Of a stretch of DNA of 64,000 bases, positions 24,997 through 37,500 are shown piece by piece. This stretch comes from Austropuccinia psidii (lineage: Eukaryota; Basidiomycota; Pucciniomycetes; Pucciniales; Sphaerophragmiaceae): contig JALGQZ010000011.1 of the NCBI GenBank assembly GCA_023105745.1, forward strand, positions 10,254,975 through 10,318,974. The letters are read 5' to 3'. The translations under genes were made by a program, and so were the position numbers. The notes below the pieces were generated by a model. The model was given only the letters and a program-made list of their open reading frames with translations. It searched no databases and was not told where the DNA came from. Positions within the stretch are counted from its first letter, which is position 1. Every line of letters starts with the position of its first letter.

Positions 24997-25500
24997 TTAA
25001 TGGAAATATTGCTGAGTAAAGTCCATTATCCCTATGCTAAACAATTTCATTCCTTCATATAGGTCTTGTTCAGATTTCTTTGTATTTTTTAAGGCTGATA
25101 AACCTTTATCAAATGATTTTGGAATTGGATTTGGTTCTTCTTCTTCATAGCTTGAAGGTATTGAATTCCATGATTGAAGCAAATTGAAATAATCACAAAA
25201 GTCTTTTCCCAAGACTATGTGGCTTGAATTTCCCTCCACCATGAATCTTAAGTACAGTATTTCATCAGTAGGTAAGATAACTTGAACTCTGTTCATGATC
25301 TTCTTTTTGCACTTCTTATTTTCATTTTTTATTTTATTTCATATTTGTATGATCCCAATCTTTGCTTCCATTTAAGAGGTATGCAGTTATATTCTAAGGT
25401 TTGGTCCAAGAAAGCCATAACAGGGTATTCTTCCCATCCTATTCTGACATATATTACTTATTTTAATCCAGAATTTGGTGAAAAATTAGAAAAGGAATTA
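24997..25500 (-). pseudogene. Z element: second, degenerate retropepsin-like domain
   Basis: VILPTDEILYLRF followed by SSHIVLGKDFCDYFNL (about 25280-25170) parallels the C-terminal half of the first protease (VLVLPSDDERRIHFF, then FHTVIGRPFLADNGI). Upstream in another frame, YVRIGWEEYPVMAFLDQTLEYN (about 25455-25390) sits where a catalytic DTG loop would be but reads DQT. Taken together this looks like a catalytically dead retropepsin-like copy, interrupted by a frameshift near 25300. Confidence 0.4.
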
Positions 25501-26169
25501 TTTTGATAATTTTCACTACCAGTGGAGTCTGTGTTGGTGTTCATTTCCAATTCCAGAAAATTTAACGTTTTTATTACTTGGTCTAGGTCCAGAGGCTCTT
25601 GGGTTTGAATTGATCCTTCCTCTGATAATTATTTTTCTAAATTCTGATTTGTTGGTTCAACCTCAGGTTTATTATTGCTATTTTGAATTTTAGTCCGATT
25701 AATGTCTTCTGTAATGGTTGGTTGAGCTCCAGGGCATTGAAAGTCCCAGTGAACTTGAGAATTATGATTTTTTTTACTTTGGAAATTATTTTGGAAAAAT
25801 ATCTTTTGATTTTAAAGGAACCCTTCAATTTTGAATCATTACAGTATTCTTCATTTGATATTTCATCCTTTTTATTTTCCCAATAAGTACCATTCTTTCC
25901 ATATTAATTTGAAATTCTTTTGACTAGCTGTTTTGGCTTTTAGCCTTTATTTTGTACTGGTTCCACTTCAATAGTGGAAGATTCCATGTTAGAGCTATAA
26001 GTGTTTTTGAACTTTGGATGGATAAGAGGGTCATTATTGTCTAGGTTGCTAATTCTCTCTGAAGATACTAATAATGGTTCAATTTTTTGAGGTTCATCTT
26101 ATTTCAAATGATATATTGGTTCATTTATTTTATTGCTAATTTAATCCATTTTTGTTTAAGAATAAAATT

Positions 26170-26700
26170 TAGCTTTCTTGAGGGATGATTTTGATTTTGG
26201 TCCTTCATTTTTCAGTTCTGTTATTCTAGCCATGTTACAGATTTCCATTCCTCTGGGTGGTCATGTGTGCCATCCTTTTGATTCTGGTGTACATATTGGT
26301 ATGCACAATCTTCTTCCATCAGATTCTTTATAACTGAGAATTTCACCTTCTTGTTGAGAGTGTTCAAGTCTAATACCATTATCAGCAAGGAATGGTCTGC
26401 CAATGACTGTGTGAAAAGCACCTCTGGCTACAAAGAAGTGAATCCTTCTTTCATCATCAGATGGTAAAACAAGGACCATATTTTCTGATAATCCCACAAT
26501 TGCTGTGCTGTGACCTTCAATACCTCCAAGTCACATGACCAGAACCCTTGTTGTTAGTCTTGCTTTGATTGATTCCACTTCTGGTATTATACTGAGTTCA
26601 GCTCCAGTATCTACTAGAGCTTTGACTATATGTCCTTCTTGTCCAACTGAGACCTCAATCCTTCCAAGAGGACAAGAGTAGTGCATTTTATCTTTAATTA
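26170..26700 (-). pseudogene. Z element: retropepsin-like aspartic protease
   Basis: The frame gives VKALVDTGAELSIIPEVES, with the catalytic DTG at 26611-26603. A flap-like region follows, then FHTVIGRPFLADNGI (about 26410-26366), matching the second conserved element of single-domain retropepsins. One in-frame stop lies between the two motifs (near 26534). The domain is in a different frame from gag and from the tail, implying indels on both sides. It would process the Gag polyprotein. Confidence 0.78.
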
Positions 26701-26719
26701 TTAGTTATTCAGTTGTTGT

Positions 26720-27714
26720 TTTCTCCTGACTGTTAATCTATTTAAGAGACATGAACTATTTCCTTTCTTTCTCTGAGATAAATTTTAATTATTTCATAAA
26801 CTTGGGTGAGATTGTAATTATTTCTTCTGAGGTGAGCTTAATTTTCTGATTCATGACCTTCTTTATGAATTTTTCAATTATTGATCCTTCTTCTTCAATT
26901 AAACGCTTTTTGTTCACTTCCACCTATGGTAGTTTGATTAGAGCTTTCTTATCAATCTCCTTTTCTTTAGCTGCTGTAGAAAGCCTTGGTTGGGTTAGTT
27001 CTGTTGGTTTAACAACCTTTTCTGGTTTTGATGACTTATATTTTGTGAATATTATGAAATTTTCTCCTTCAGCTTCCTCTTCTTCAATGAATTCTCCAGG
27101 AATACTAGTCTTCTTTTTTATAGTGTCTTTGGGTTGAATAGTCTCTTTTGAGGGAAGGGGTTGAGCTTTAGATTTCTATTGATTTTCAATCCTTTGCTTT
27201 GTGTTCCTCAAGCCATAAGCATACCAAAGAGGTTCTTCTAATCCTGTTGAGATGCATGGTGGTTCCCAATCACCCCAGTTGTCCATTGATATAAAAGCAG
27301 TTGATTTTTGTTTTTTATTTTGCTCTTCCTCTTTTCTCTTTTCCTCTAACTTTATTTTGATTTCCTCTTGTTCCTTCTGACATTCTCTGACTAAATATTT
27401 TGGTGGAAATTTTCCATCATTGGCAACCCTTTCCCAGTAGGGATGTAAATAATTGAAACCTTGTCTGATAGCCCATTTCTTGTATTGTCATCCACTAGTT
27501 CAGTACGTCTTCCACTTGAATGACCTTCCTCCATGAAATAGTAAAATTTCACAGGAAAACTTGGTACATTCTGTGCTGGAACATAGGGCACATTTCTATT
27601 CAGTGGTGGAGAAACATTATATTTTGGTCTGAATACTTGATTTTTTGACTGAGGGTTACTAATTATGTTCTTTTGGGGTGTAGCTAAGTTAGTTAATTCA
27701 TTTGATTGGTACAT
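26720..27714 (-). pseudogene. gag: Z element: linker and lost zinc knuckle
   Basis: Downstream of gag, PPPLNRNVPYVPAQNVPSFP precedes FYYFMEEGHSSGRR (about 27550-27505). The spacing is that of a CX2CX4HX4C zinc knuckle, but all three Cys positions are replaced (Phe, Phe, Arg) and only His remains. A Lys/Glu-rich linker follows, with MDNWGDWEPPC and LEEPLWYAYGLRN (about 27290-27210), probably a region like the DUF4100 of rust-fungal gag-protease polyproteins. Stops are scattered through it. Confidence 0.5.
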
Positions 27715-27834
27715 GAACTGTTTGACATCTTCATTTTCAGCAGGTGCCTCATCTTTGACTACTTAGTTTTATTCTTTCAGGGCTTTTATAAGTTCTTTCA
27801 TTTTCTTTACGGCTTATTGCATTCCTGGAAATCC

Positions 27835-28980
27835 CTATTCCTTGAATCCGACCCTACTTTCCTTCTTTTTTGACTCTTTTTGTTCATTTATTCTTGGAGG
27901 TGAAAATATTTTGGTGACTAATATCCCTTCTTCCAATTCCTGTTCAATGGAATTCTTCAAGATATTCATTGGTGGTATTAAATACCCTCCATGTTCTTCT
28001 CTAACCCTGACATTTTCCTTTATCATTTCTTTAATGATAGCTCCCTTGCTGTCCGCAAAGAGAAAGTCAAAAAAATCTTCATGAAACATATTTTCTTGAG
28101 GAATATATTCACATTTAAGAAGATAAGTAATGAGTGTTTTGTACTCCCCTATAAGCCTTTTATATTATGAGAGAGTACTAATTCCTCCTGCATCTTGAGT
28201 ATCATTAAGTAAATTGATAAGTGAGTTCTTCCTATATCCTCTTTCTGGCTCAACTCTTCCCCATTTATTAATAACATCCTTCTTGGGTTTGTTCCATTTT
28301 CCTTCTTCATAGCCTGGCATTGCTTCTATGGCATCACTGATTTTTGAATCAGTTGTCCAAAATGCCATCTGCATTGCTAAATCGTCCTCTCTAGCTCCTT
28401 CAATCTGAGCTATCCTTCCTACTTTGCTGATACATTTTTCTACTTCTTCTCCATTGAAATTTAGGTTATAATATTTAGCTTTGATTTGAACAACAGGCCT
28501 GTCCTGTATGAGTATTTGATGTTCTGATGGACTTGGATTTGTAGGTGTGGGGAAAAACTCTCTCCTTTGATGAGGTTGAGGTCTTGGCTCTGTTGCTTTA
28601 GTGGATGTGTCTCCAGGTCCAGGTGTAGGTGATGATGGTGACTCTTCTGGTCTTACATGCCTTGGTAATATTGGTTCACTAGGGCTAACTCCAGGTGTAT
28701 ATGATGTAGAACCTCTTCTATTTTCCTTCTTCTTACTTTGAGTTTATAGTAAATCCTGCATTTGCTTTATAAAGCTCTGAATTTGTACAGCTTGATCTTC
28801 ATCTTCACTCTCCTCAGCATACTGTTCTTCCACAGTATCCTCAGGTGGTACTGGTGGTAAGTTTGAGGTGGATTGTTGATCCATTTCTACTTTACAATAT
28901 TTTCCTTCTAGCTCCTTTGATTCATTTATTCCTTTTTTTGATTCTTGAATGAGATTGAAAAGAACTTCCTGATCTTCTCC
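27835..28980 (-). pseudogene. gag: Z element: gag capsid region
   Basis: The frame reads FNGEEVEKCISKVGRIAQIE (about 28476-28417), then MAFWTTDSKISDAIEAMPGY (about 28368-28309), KDVINKWGRVEPERGYRKNS and FHEDFFDFLFADSKGAII (28086-28033). This is the pattern of retrotransposon Gag: a helical core with a W...M motif and an ordered WGR segment. A Pro/Ser/Thr-rich N-terminal part lies above 28500. A stop at 28165-28167 breaks it. Gag would form the virus-like particle. Confidence 0.65.
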
Positions 28981-29243
28981 TTCTCCTTTTCTTCTGTTCT
29001 TGGTATTGGGATGAGATCACTGTATTCAACTTGAGATTCATTTCCTGTGGGTGTTGAGTTTTTAAGTGGATAATAATAATGATATGAGGATGATGATTAT
29101 GGATGAGATGATGGTGAGTTATTTGATGATGATTTTTTATTGGTAGATTTATTTCTTTCCAGTTGTGATTTTATTTATTTGGTTAATTTTATTGTTTTTA
29201 AAGATCAAGCTTAATAATTTCTGAGCTTTATTCCTATCTGAAT

Positions 29244-29261
29244 GACACTGTTGGGACACCA
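29244..29261 (-). other. Candidate primer-binding site of element Z
   Basis: On the - strand, TGGTGTCCCAACAG begins three bases inside the LTR end (TCTCACA at 29264). It starts with TGG as required for pairing with a tRNA CCA end. The gag frame begins further in, on the same strand. Confidence 0.5.
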
Positions 29262-29263
29262 GA

Positions 29264-29602
29264 TGTGAGAACTCCTCCTGTGTGGGATAAATGAGGCAGT
29301 ACCTGGAAGGGGAAGTTACAAGAGAACAGTTTTGAATTTCTGTTCAAGCTTGTAACCCTTGCGCTGCTTGTTTGCTAAAATACTCTAGACTTCCCTTCCT
29401 AATAATGCTGAATTATCTTGACTTGAGCTCAAAATCAATTTATTCTATTTGATGGTGGCTAGTCAGAAATGTATATTCAACAGACTCTATCAGACTTTGT
29501 TTGATCTAGAAACAATTGTTAGTAAACCTTAACACAAGTAAATAAAGATATAAAACTGGAGAAAAGGCTTTTTTTCCTAATTTCTTTAGTGAGAGCAGTA
29601 AC
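29264..29602 (-). repeat. Z LTR, part adjacent to the interior
   Basis: Begins (in + reading) TGTGAGAACTCC and resembles family Y (TGTGGGAAC...GTGGGAT...GGCAGTACCT...GGGGAAGTTA) over the first several tens of bases. It is interrupted at 29602 by an X solo LTR flanked by GTAAC (29598-29602 and 32856-32860). Confidence 0.75.
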
Positions 29603-32600
29603 TGTCAGGATGGGTCTATGATCAAGCTTTTTAATGACTAGTCACAAGCTTTGACTATGACTTTGACACTTTGAAAATAGTAATAAAAAGTTTTATATTT
29701 GATAATAAGTGTTTATAAAAGAATATTAAGGGATTGACTAATAATAATTAGTAGTGGTGAGTGCTGCTGAAAGCCCTGGGTGCAGGTTTATCTGTTGGGT
29801 TACAATAATAAAGACTACAATACTTAAGTTTAAAGTATACCTGACTTGCTTTCCAAGAGTATAACTGTTTTGGACAGTTTTACTAGGTAGGAATTTAAGA
29901 ACAAGATGAGGAAACCTTTTCTGGTGGAGAAAAGGTCCCTTTTTATCCAAAAACTGTGTGAAAAAGGCTTCTATACCTTTCCATGTAGAGGAAGTGAAGA
30001 TGTTTCACTTCCAAGAACTGGCTTGTGCTTTTCACAATGGATGTATAGCCTGTATTGGGAGTAGATGTGGTTTTGAAACCACACATGGGAGGTTTTCACC
30101 AAGACAGGGTGAAAAGTTTCATCTGGGGACCACATAGCCCTCTTCTGAAATTGTGGGAACACCTTTTGGTGTGGGATGAAATAGGGCAGTACCTTGAGGG
30201 GGAAGTTATTGGTAAGTCTGTTTTCAATTTCAGAATTGTCCAATAACCATGGGTGCTAAGGTGTATTAGCTTAACCTCTAAATAATACTGAATAGTCAGC
30301 CTACAGAGAATCACAAAATAAAATAAGATTTGTGGCTTTAACAGATAGAGAATACTTATCAGAAGCCTATGAATCAGACCTATTAATAACACTACAGTAA
30401 AAACTCTGATCTAAAATTTCTGATAAAAGAAACACTAAGATTTTGTTTTATTTTATATTAATAAAAGTGCTGATAACAGATATATATATATATATATGTT
30501 TTGGTTTTCTGTTATTCTAATAAAACTGATAAGAATATTTTTTTTAATAAGAATGATAAGAATATATATATTTTTATGGTTTTATGTTGATTATAATGAT
30601 TTTTTTTTGAAATGATTACTAATAATAAGACTACTGGATTTGATTCTTTTACAATTTTTTTAATATTTACTTTATATCACTACTAGTTTTTTGCTAATAA
30701 CACTAAGATTTTGAGCAAGGCTACTAAGCTTTAACTACGGTTATACTACTATTTCTTCAACAATAATAAGCTACTGAGCTTTTTACTATGGTTATACTAC
30801 TATTCTTCACTAATACTACGCTACTGAGCAAGGCTACTGAGCTTTTTACTATGGCTATAATACTATTCTTCACTAATACTAAGCTACTGAGCTTTTCACT
30901 ACTAAAATGCTACTACTATTCTAGATATCCTGCTAGTTCAGGGAATGGTGGTGATCATGCATAGTTGGAACTTGTTCCATTCCATGATGGGAAAAATGAA
31001 GGAGAGAGAACCTCTATTTATAGCTTTTGGGCCTCCATAGAGCTTCTCAAAACAGGGTAATTAGAAGAAATTATAGTTGAGAGGTTTTAGTTAGTGAGAC
31101 GTGTAATTTTGATGTAGCAACGTGTTTGCTGAGAGAATTATGCTGGTGGTGCTTTTTCTTATCAAAATAATGTGATGTAATTGAGATAATTTGGCTGGTG
31201 AGATTTTTTTTTCTTTTTTTCTTTTTTTTCAAGTAATGTGAGGTCATTGAGCTAATATGGCTGGTGATGTTTTCTTGAAGGTGGGGAAAGTATTTTTTGT
31301 TTCTATTAGTTACATATGTTCTGAGAGAATTATGCTGGTGGTACTTTTTCTTATCAAAATCATGTGATGTAATTGAGATAAGTTGGCTTGTGAGATTTTC
31401 CTTTTGCCATGAAAGTGGAGAAAATGGAGCTCCTGAAAATTGAGCTTTCTTCTAGTCATATGATACATATGAGAAAATTATTCTGGTGTTTCTGTTTCTT
31501 ATCAAAATCATGTGATGTCTTTGAGATAATTTAGCTGGTGAGGTTTTTCTTGGAAGTGGGGAAAGTGGGGAAAATAAAGGTTTTTGTATTGAGTGCACTG
31601 CCATTATATTTGAAAAGGTGGGGAAATCGGTATTTTTAATTGTAATTGAATTTCTTCTGGTTGAAACTCTAATCTTCTTGATTATTCCCTAGGAATTCTT
31701 TACAGTTTGATTTAGCTATTTCCAGAGTTCTGAAATTTTATTTCCAACTCCGGAGTTATTCCCTAATTCCTATTTCCATTTGTGGAGCCATTCCCTAATT
31801 CCTATTTCCATTTGCGGAGCCATTCCCGCAATTTTATTTCTATTTGCAGAGCCATTCCCACAATTTCATTTTCATTTGCGGACCCATTCCCACAATTTTA
31901 TTTCTATTTTTTTAATTATTTGGTAAGCTTGAGACTGGTATAATTGGTATGGAATACCACGACCTGTATGACGCATCAAATGCTGTACAGAACCTTTACA
32001 AGACCCCAGTATTGACCACGTTATGAGGTATTTAGGTATAAGAAGGCTTCTTTGACTGTTTGAAACCTCATAATCATATATTTTGGGAGAATATACCACA
32101 GTAAGGCTGTATTGGTCTACCTGTGAGATTTTGACCTTATGAATGCCATAATGTTGTCAGTTTTTGATATATCAAGCTCAATATTAGTTCATTATGTAGC
32201 CCTGGATGCTCTCTGCACAATGGTAGCTCATTTGATATTGCTATCATTAAATATGGCAGAGTTAAGCCATGTACAAGATTTTTTGTACATATGTATGATT
32301 TGCTTAAAATCTGTATGGAGCTTGTTTGCCGTATAGCATTTGTTATGGATGATATATGAGGAAATGGATAGATTAATCAGATATCCCTTATTATTCTCTT
32401 TACAAAAAGGCCCCACTTTAGGTATCTCACACTCAAACTGTAGAAGTTAGATGAGAGGTGAATATTTTATTCACCCTTATTTGACCTTATTATGGTCATA
32501 ACCTCTGTAATTCTGGTGCTAGCTCAATTTGACTAGTACCATTGAATAGCCCTGACTTAGAGCTTCATTCTGAATACCCATTTGATTGGGTTAAGCCTCT

Positions 32601-32855
32601 TCCTCTGTATTTCAGATTGGAGGTGATAAATAAGGTTTCATCTCAGCAACAACTTTGAGCAGGAATAACTTTGTTATTCTTTGTCCTATAATGGTGGGAC
32701 TTGTATATTTGGAAAGAGGTGAGTTTCCTCTTTCCTTTGATACCTTTTGAGCTGTTTTGTCTCAGCTCCATGTTTTGGTGGTATCTTGGCTCTACCACTG
32801 GTTTATGGTATTTGACTGTCATGCTTGTGCTCTGGATTTGAGTCACAGGCTGACA
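29603..32855 (-). mobile_element. Solo LTR of family X, interrupted by a Y LTR
   Basis: The ends are TGTCAGG at 29603 and CCTGACA-type TGACA at 32851-32855, matching the + strand copies at 46840-48274 and 52440-53870 in reverse orientation. Perfect GTAAC duplications flank it. The X sequence occupies 29603-30151 and about 31962-32855. The middle is a Y LTR. The two X parts are collinear with the uninterrupted copies: the break falls in TTCTG|ACGT|GTATGACGC of the intact copy. Confidence 0.9.
30152..31961 (-). mobile_element. Solo LTR of family Y nested inside X
   Basis: Runs from TGTGGGAACACC (30152) to GGAATACCAC(G) (about 31961). It is the reverse complement of the + strand copy at 59634-61368, whose termini are TGTGG...CCACA. 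Flanks aaat and acct both resemble the ACGT target found in intact X copies, which suggests a decayed 4 bp duplication. A TATTTATA box (31015-31022, reversed TATAAATA) sits about 860 bp from the interior-side end. U3 contains a 32 bp minisatellite (about 31734-31910) and about four copies of a TTATCAAAATnATGTGATG block (31154, 31225, 31347, 31498). Confidence 0.85.
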
Positions 32856-32860
32856 GTAAC

Positions 32861-34100
32861 ACCTTAAGGTATTCCCAATTTTGATGCTAACACTGTTGAT
32901 AATATGATAACTAATAATAAAAACACTACTTTTTTTATGGGTTTAATAGTTTTATGATGATAACTTGGGATAACAGAGCCTATTATTGTTCAATTTACTA
33001 CTGAGCTTGGCTACTGAGTAAAAAACCTTTTCAAGGGGATGGATTAATAAAATAATGTGGACCAATTGTTAACTACTATTATCCTCAAAACACCCAGACA
33101 ATGCTACTGAGCTTGGATACTGGGCAGATTTAGGAATGGAGGTAGTCAATGAGATGAGTTTATGAATTCAAGTAGACCAACTGTTAACTGCTATTAGCTA
33201 TAAATCACTCAGATAGTGCTACTGAGCTTAGCTACTGAGCAAATCCAGGAATTGGGCAAAAATATCAATGGGATAGTCAATGAGTTTAAGTTATAAATCA
33301 ATGTATACCAGCTGTGATCTACTATTAATTATATAAAGAAGACTCAGACCCTGCTTCTGAGCTTAGCTACTGAGTATTTCTAGAAAAATTAGGATAATGT
33401 GGATGGATGGAGGGGATTTCCCTCACAAAAAATATTAAGAAGTTACATTTTTGTGATGAGCCTTTGTCTAGGACATGAGGAAAAAAGAATTGAGGGGGAG
33501 GGGACCTCTATTCATAGTTTTTGGGGCCTCCATGAGAGTGTCAAGAAAAGGGGACTTAGAATTTTTCAGGTCTCCAATTTGGGCTTTTGTCATTTGACCT
33601 GTATTATGAAATAAGGCTTGGTGGTTTTGGATCATGAGACCTGTATTTTTGATTGAGCTCATTAAATTTTGGGGAAATGGCAGGGAAATGATGTCATTTC
33701 ATTTTGTAATCAGTTGAGTTTCCTGGGATCATTATCTCCATGATTAGTAATCCTAGTTTAATTCCTGTTGATGATGTCGTTGATTGTGTAATCAATTGAG
33801 TTTCCTGGGATCCTTACTTCCATGATTAGTAATCCTAGTTTAATTCCTGTTGATGATGTCATTTATAAAGGTCATTGATTATGTAATCAATTGAAAATGC
33901 TGGAAGCCTTATCTCCCTGCCCACTGTACTATAGGTTTCCTGTATCATGCTGTCTTTCTCTGTAAGTAGATGTCATGTAACTGTAACTGTATTACAGTAC
34001 ACCATTTTGCAGCTTCTGTACTGTTTCTCTGAACCTGCTGTAATACTGCTGTTATATCTCTTAGGTTTAATCTACTCTTCCTAGCCTATTTTATTTCACA
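32861..34100 (-). repeat. Z LTR, outer part
   Basis: Resumes the Z LTR after the second GTAAC copy. It has the CTACTGAGCTTGGCTACTGAG repeats seen in Y LTRs and a TATGAATA box (33509-33516, - strand) in the context CTC...GGCCTCCAT shared with Y. U3 beyond it has tandem blocks of about 82 and 95 bp (TTTCCTGGGATC at 33719 and 33801; TGTAATCA(G/A)TTG at about 33706, 33787 and 33882). The outer end is uncertain; a CCCCACA at about 34546-34552 is an alternative boundary. Confidence 0.6.
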
Positions 34101-34559
34101 TTTCACACCATTTTACCATCTATCTGCACCTTAAAGGTTGAATTTCTTCCTTCTAACATCACAATGACCACCTTATCATGATCATAAATTTATTCCTAAG
34201 TTTTTAAATCTGTTCAGCTACTTTTTGTAATGATAGACTTCCTCAAAGGAGTCAGAGAATACAATACACCTGTACTTTTCTTGTTTCAATGGTATCCTAA
34301 GCCTGAATTAGACATCTTTCCTAGATTTAAACCCCTAAATGTAATATTCATTCCCTTCTCAAATTTAATAGAAAGCCTAATTTTCATCTAAATACCCAAT
34401 TATACCTTTTTGATATATAAATGAACTGTCAATTAATATTTTTCACCCCTATTATGCTACAAACCTTCCCTGAAATTTAATTCCATCCATCCTAATTGTA
34501 ACTAGGACCTTCTGTGCTGTAGTAAATGTTTGTTGATTCTTACTCCCCACAATATTTAA

Positions 34560-37500
34560 AGAAAACTGAAGTAAGATAAATTAAGAAATAAAATATATTC
34601 AAAAATAATTTTTTTAGGTAAGCAAATCCCTTGAAAGTTAATTCATATGGATGGTGAATGGGGGTGTCACATCATAATTGTATAGTTCATTTATCAACAA
34701 AGGTTATTTATTGGGTTTTAATGGTGTTAGTTCTTGTAAGTCATTTGGCAACAAAATGAATACTATAATATATTGGGAAAGACCTAAGGAAAATTGAAGA
34801 TTATTGTTGCTTTGTTTTTCTATTAATCCAAACTGGTACAGGTATACCACAGTAGTTATTACAGGTAACATCTAAAGGATTTTTCAATTTTGGCCAAGTC
34901 ACTCAGTTTCATTTGTGAGAAAAATAGATATATGATATTACAAAAGAGGAAATTGAGAAAGATGAAAGAACAAGGAATTCCCTTGATTAAAAGCTCTTGT
35001 TGAAATATACCTTGACAGCTACACATGAATGATTTTTAATCTCTACATCAATCTCAACTTATTAATTAAAAATAAACCAAAGCACCAGTGTGTTTTATCT
35101 TAAGGAAACTGGATCCAACAGAATAAAGATATGCTAAAAGCCAAATGGAATGTTTAAGCTAATGTTTTAACTTTATCAAAATGGAGCTGAAGTCTTAAAT
35201 GATTTAAATGAAGCTTCACCACTTATGAAAATAAAGGAATCCAATAAAAATATCTTCGGATTACAAAAAACCATTAATGAATACTAGGGAGGTATGATTA
35301 TATCTTATAATAATTGAATAATAGGAAATATCAGGGACAGGGATATCATATTGGAGTTATCTAATACGCCTAATTCTCCAGCTTCTATTTCTCCTTATGA
35401 AGATCCCCAAATATCAATTGAGCATATTAAGATCTACTATTTTGGAAACCACTTATTTCAAAACTCATATAGTCACACAAGAAAGATAGATGTTGTAATT
35501 TATTCCAATCTGTACTAGAAAATCTTTCAGAAATTACATATCCATTAATTAAGCTGAAATAAAAACAGGAAAGATATTATGAAGAAGGAATATGCAATAT
35601 TTTTAATTTTATAATTTATCACAGAGCTAAAATGCTCCTGTGTCATGTTTTTATGTATCTGAATTCTTATACATGAAATTTTTCGTGAACTGAGTGATAG
35701 AATATGATCTGAAAGCCTTTCATAAGACAGGAAAGTCAAAGGCATAGATAATTGTACATGGTAGCTATAATTGAAGAAGTAAATAATTCAACGTTATCAC
35801 ACTTTTACCAGGCATAAAGAATAAAGCAGACTCACTATAAAGAAGTTTGGCATAAAGATGTACGCTTACCTACAAGAAATTCAAAACACTTTATTGGGGT
35901 ACTGTTCTTTGTCTTTTATTTCGAGATCTTGTTATCAAGAATTATTTTCTTAGAATTTAATTATTTTGATTCATTAAATTGATAGTTAATTAAGTTTTCA
36001 AGTTATGGAATTTTGTAAAACTAAGCTAAAAATTAATTTGAGTAATAAACATTTTAATTTTTTGCTAATGATACAATTATTTTTTTTGAAAAATCTATAA
36101 ACAAAATAGTAATAAGTTGATTTTTCAAGAAATAATGATTGGCAAATGAGCTCCTACATAAAGGTGAGTAATCCTATCATAAATATGGGATTATGAAAAG
36201 AAGTAATTGATATTATTCAATATTATAGGTTAGAAAATAACAATTATGATAATAAATAATAAAGTCGCTTGAACTGGAGATGGAATTCATTTTTGAAAGA
36301 TATATCCGAAAGCTATATGAAAAACAATAATACTATCAACAAAATACATAGTGCAGTGAAATATAAGCCAAAAATTTGATAACGAGTAAAATAACTAAGC
36401 TTAAGTGATCAGTATCATTTTAGAAATAAAGAAAAAAGATTGAAAATGGTATTAAAATTGAAATAATTATTTAGAGTGATTTAAATGGTATTTCAAAATC
36501 AAAAATAAATAAATAAGTAAAAGTTGAAAAAATGAAAATGAAAAATTGAGGCTCTGCGAATAGTAGGTGTACGGTCTTCTTCATACTTGAACTTTTTTTT
36601 TGAGATGAAACTGTTCAAAATTAGTGTGAAGGGAAAAACATGGTAGGGAAATCGTTGGGTGAAGTGAAATAAATAGAAATTTGAAACGCTCAGAGGGTCA
36701 AAAAGGCCACAACTTAAAATTTATGTTCAATTTTTGAATGTATCTTGGAGGGCACTGTAGTTTCACGACCCCAATTTCCTATAAAACATACTTCATATGG
36801 ATTGTGTGATAACACTTCAAAAAGTTGTTTCAAAAGATCAAATTTTGGTTTTGTAAGATTAGAAAGATATATAAATGCACTGCTGCTCCCACAATCTCAA
36901 TAATATGACATTGCCATGAATATAGCTCTACCTATATGGGATAGAGCTCTTTCCCATACCAGAATGTGAGCTACTATTAAACCCTACAGAGATATCAAAT
37001 ATGACTGTGTACTCGAGACTAGTATTTGAAATGTACTTTATAAAAACCTTTTTCCTCAGATCCTTTCACCCTAAAACTGATATCTTAGTAGAAAAAATAA
37101 GTCATATATCAGAAGATTTGATGATACTTCTTGGTGCATACCATTTAGTATTTGAAAGCTCAAATTACTTTAAAAATTAATAAATTAAAGGGACGAATGA
37201 ATTATATCTTACATATAAAACAGAAATCTATTTCTAAACATGCAGGAAACCTGTTCTACAATAAACATTATGTAATAAATGACTTACTGCACATATTCTG
37301 AAAAGGTTCATCTCATACCTTCCAGCTTAAAATTGATACTTGAAAATTTCAGAGAGAATGCTAAATGTACCATTTAGGCCATCATTGAAAATTTAAAACA
37401 GAAGTGAGAAAGGATTAATGAAGTATCCACCATGAAAAAATGGCTACACCTGCCAGAAGGTGTTGCATTTGGAAATTAGCCTGGACCCTTCATAGGTTGA

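Larger units (their letters stand above)
23884..34100 (-). mobile_element. Truncated LTR retroelement Z (gag-protease, no RT seen)
   Basis: The interior (23884-29263) reads gag, zinc knuckle, linker and retropepsin on the - strand. On the right it meets an LTR whose end (TGTGAGAAC at 29264) is followed inward by a primer-binding-like TGGTGTCCCAACAG. That LTR resembles family Y and is split by a nested X insertion (29603-32855). No RT, RNase H or integrase motif and no left-hand LTR were found, so the element is truncated or belongs to a non-autonomous lineage. The right boundary is not resolved and lies at about 34.1-34.55 kb. Confidence 0.72.

Noticed and set aside
26221..26421. Minus-strand open frame over the Z protease
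   Set aside because: Out of frame with the DTG protease and without motif.
30480..30500. AT dinucleotide run as a promoter or origin signal
   Set aside because: A plain microsatellite inside the Y LTR, also present in the other copy (61027-61045).
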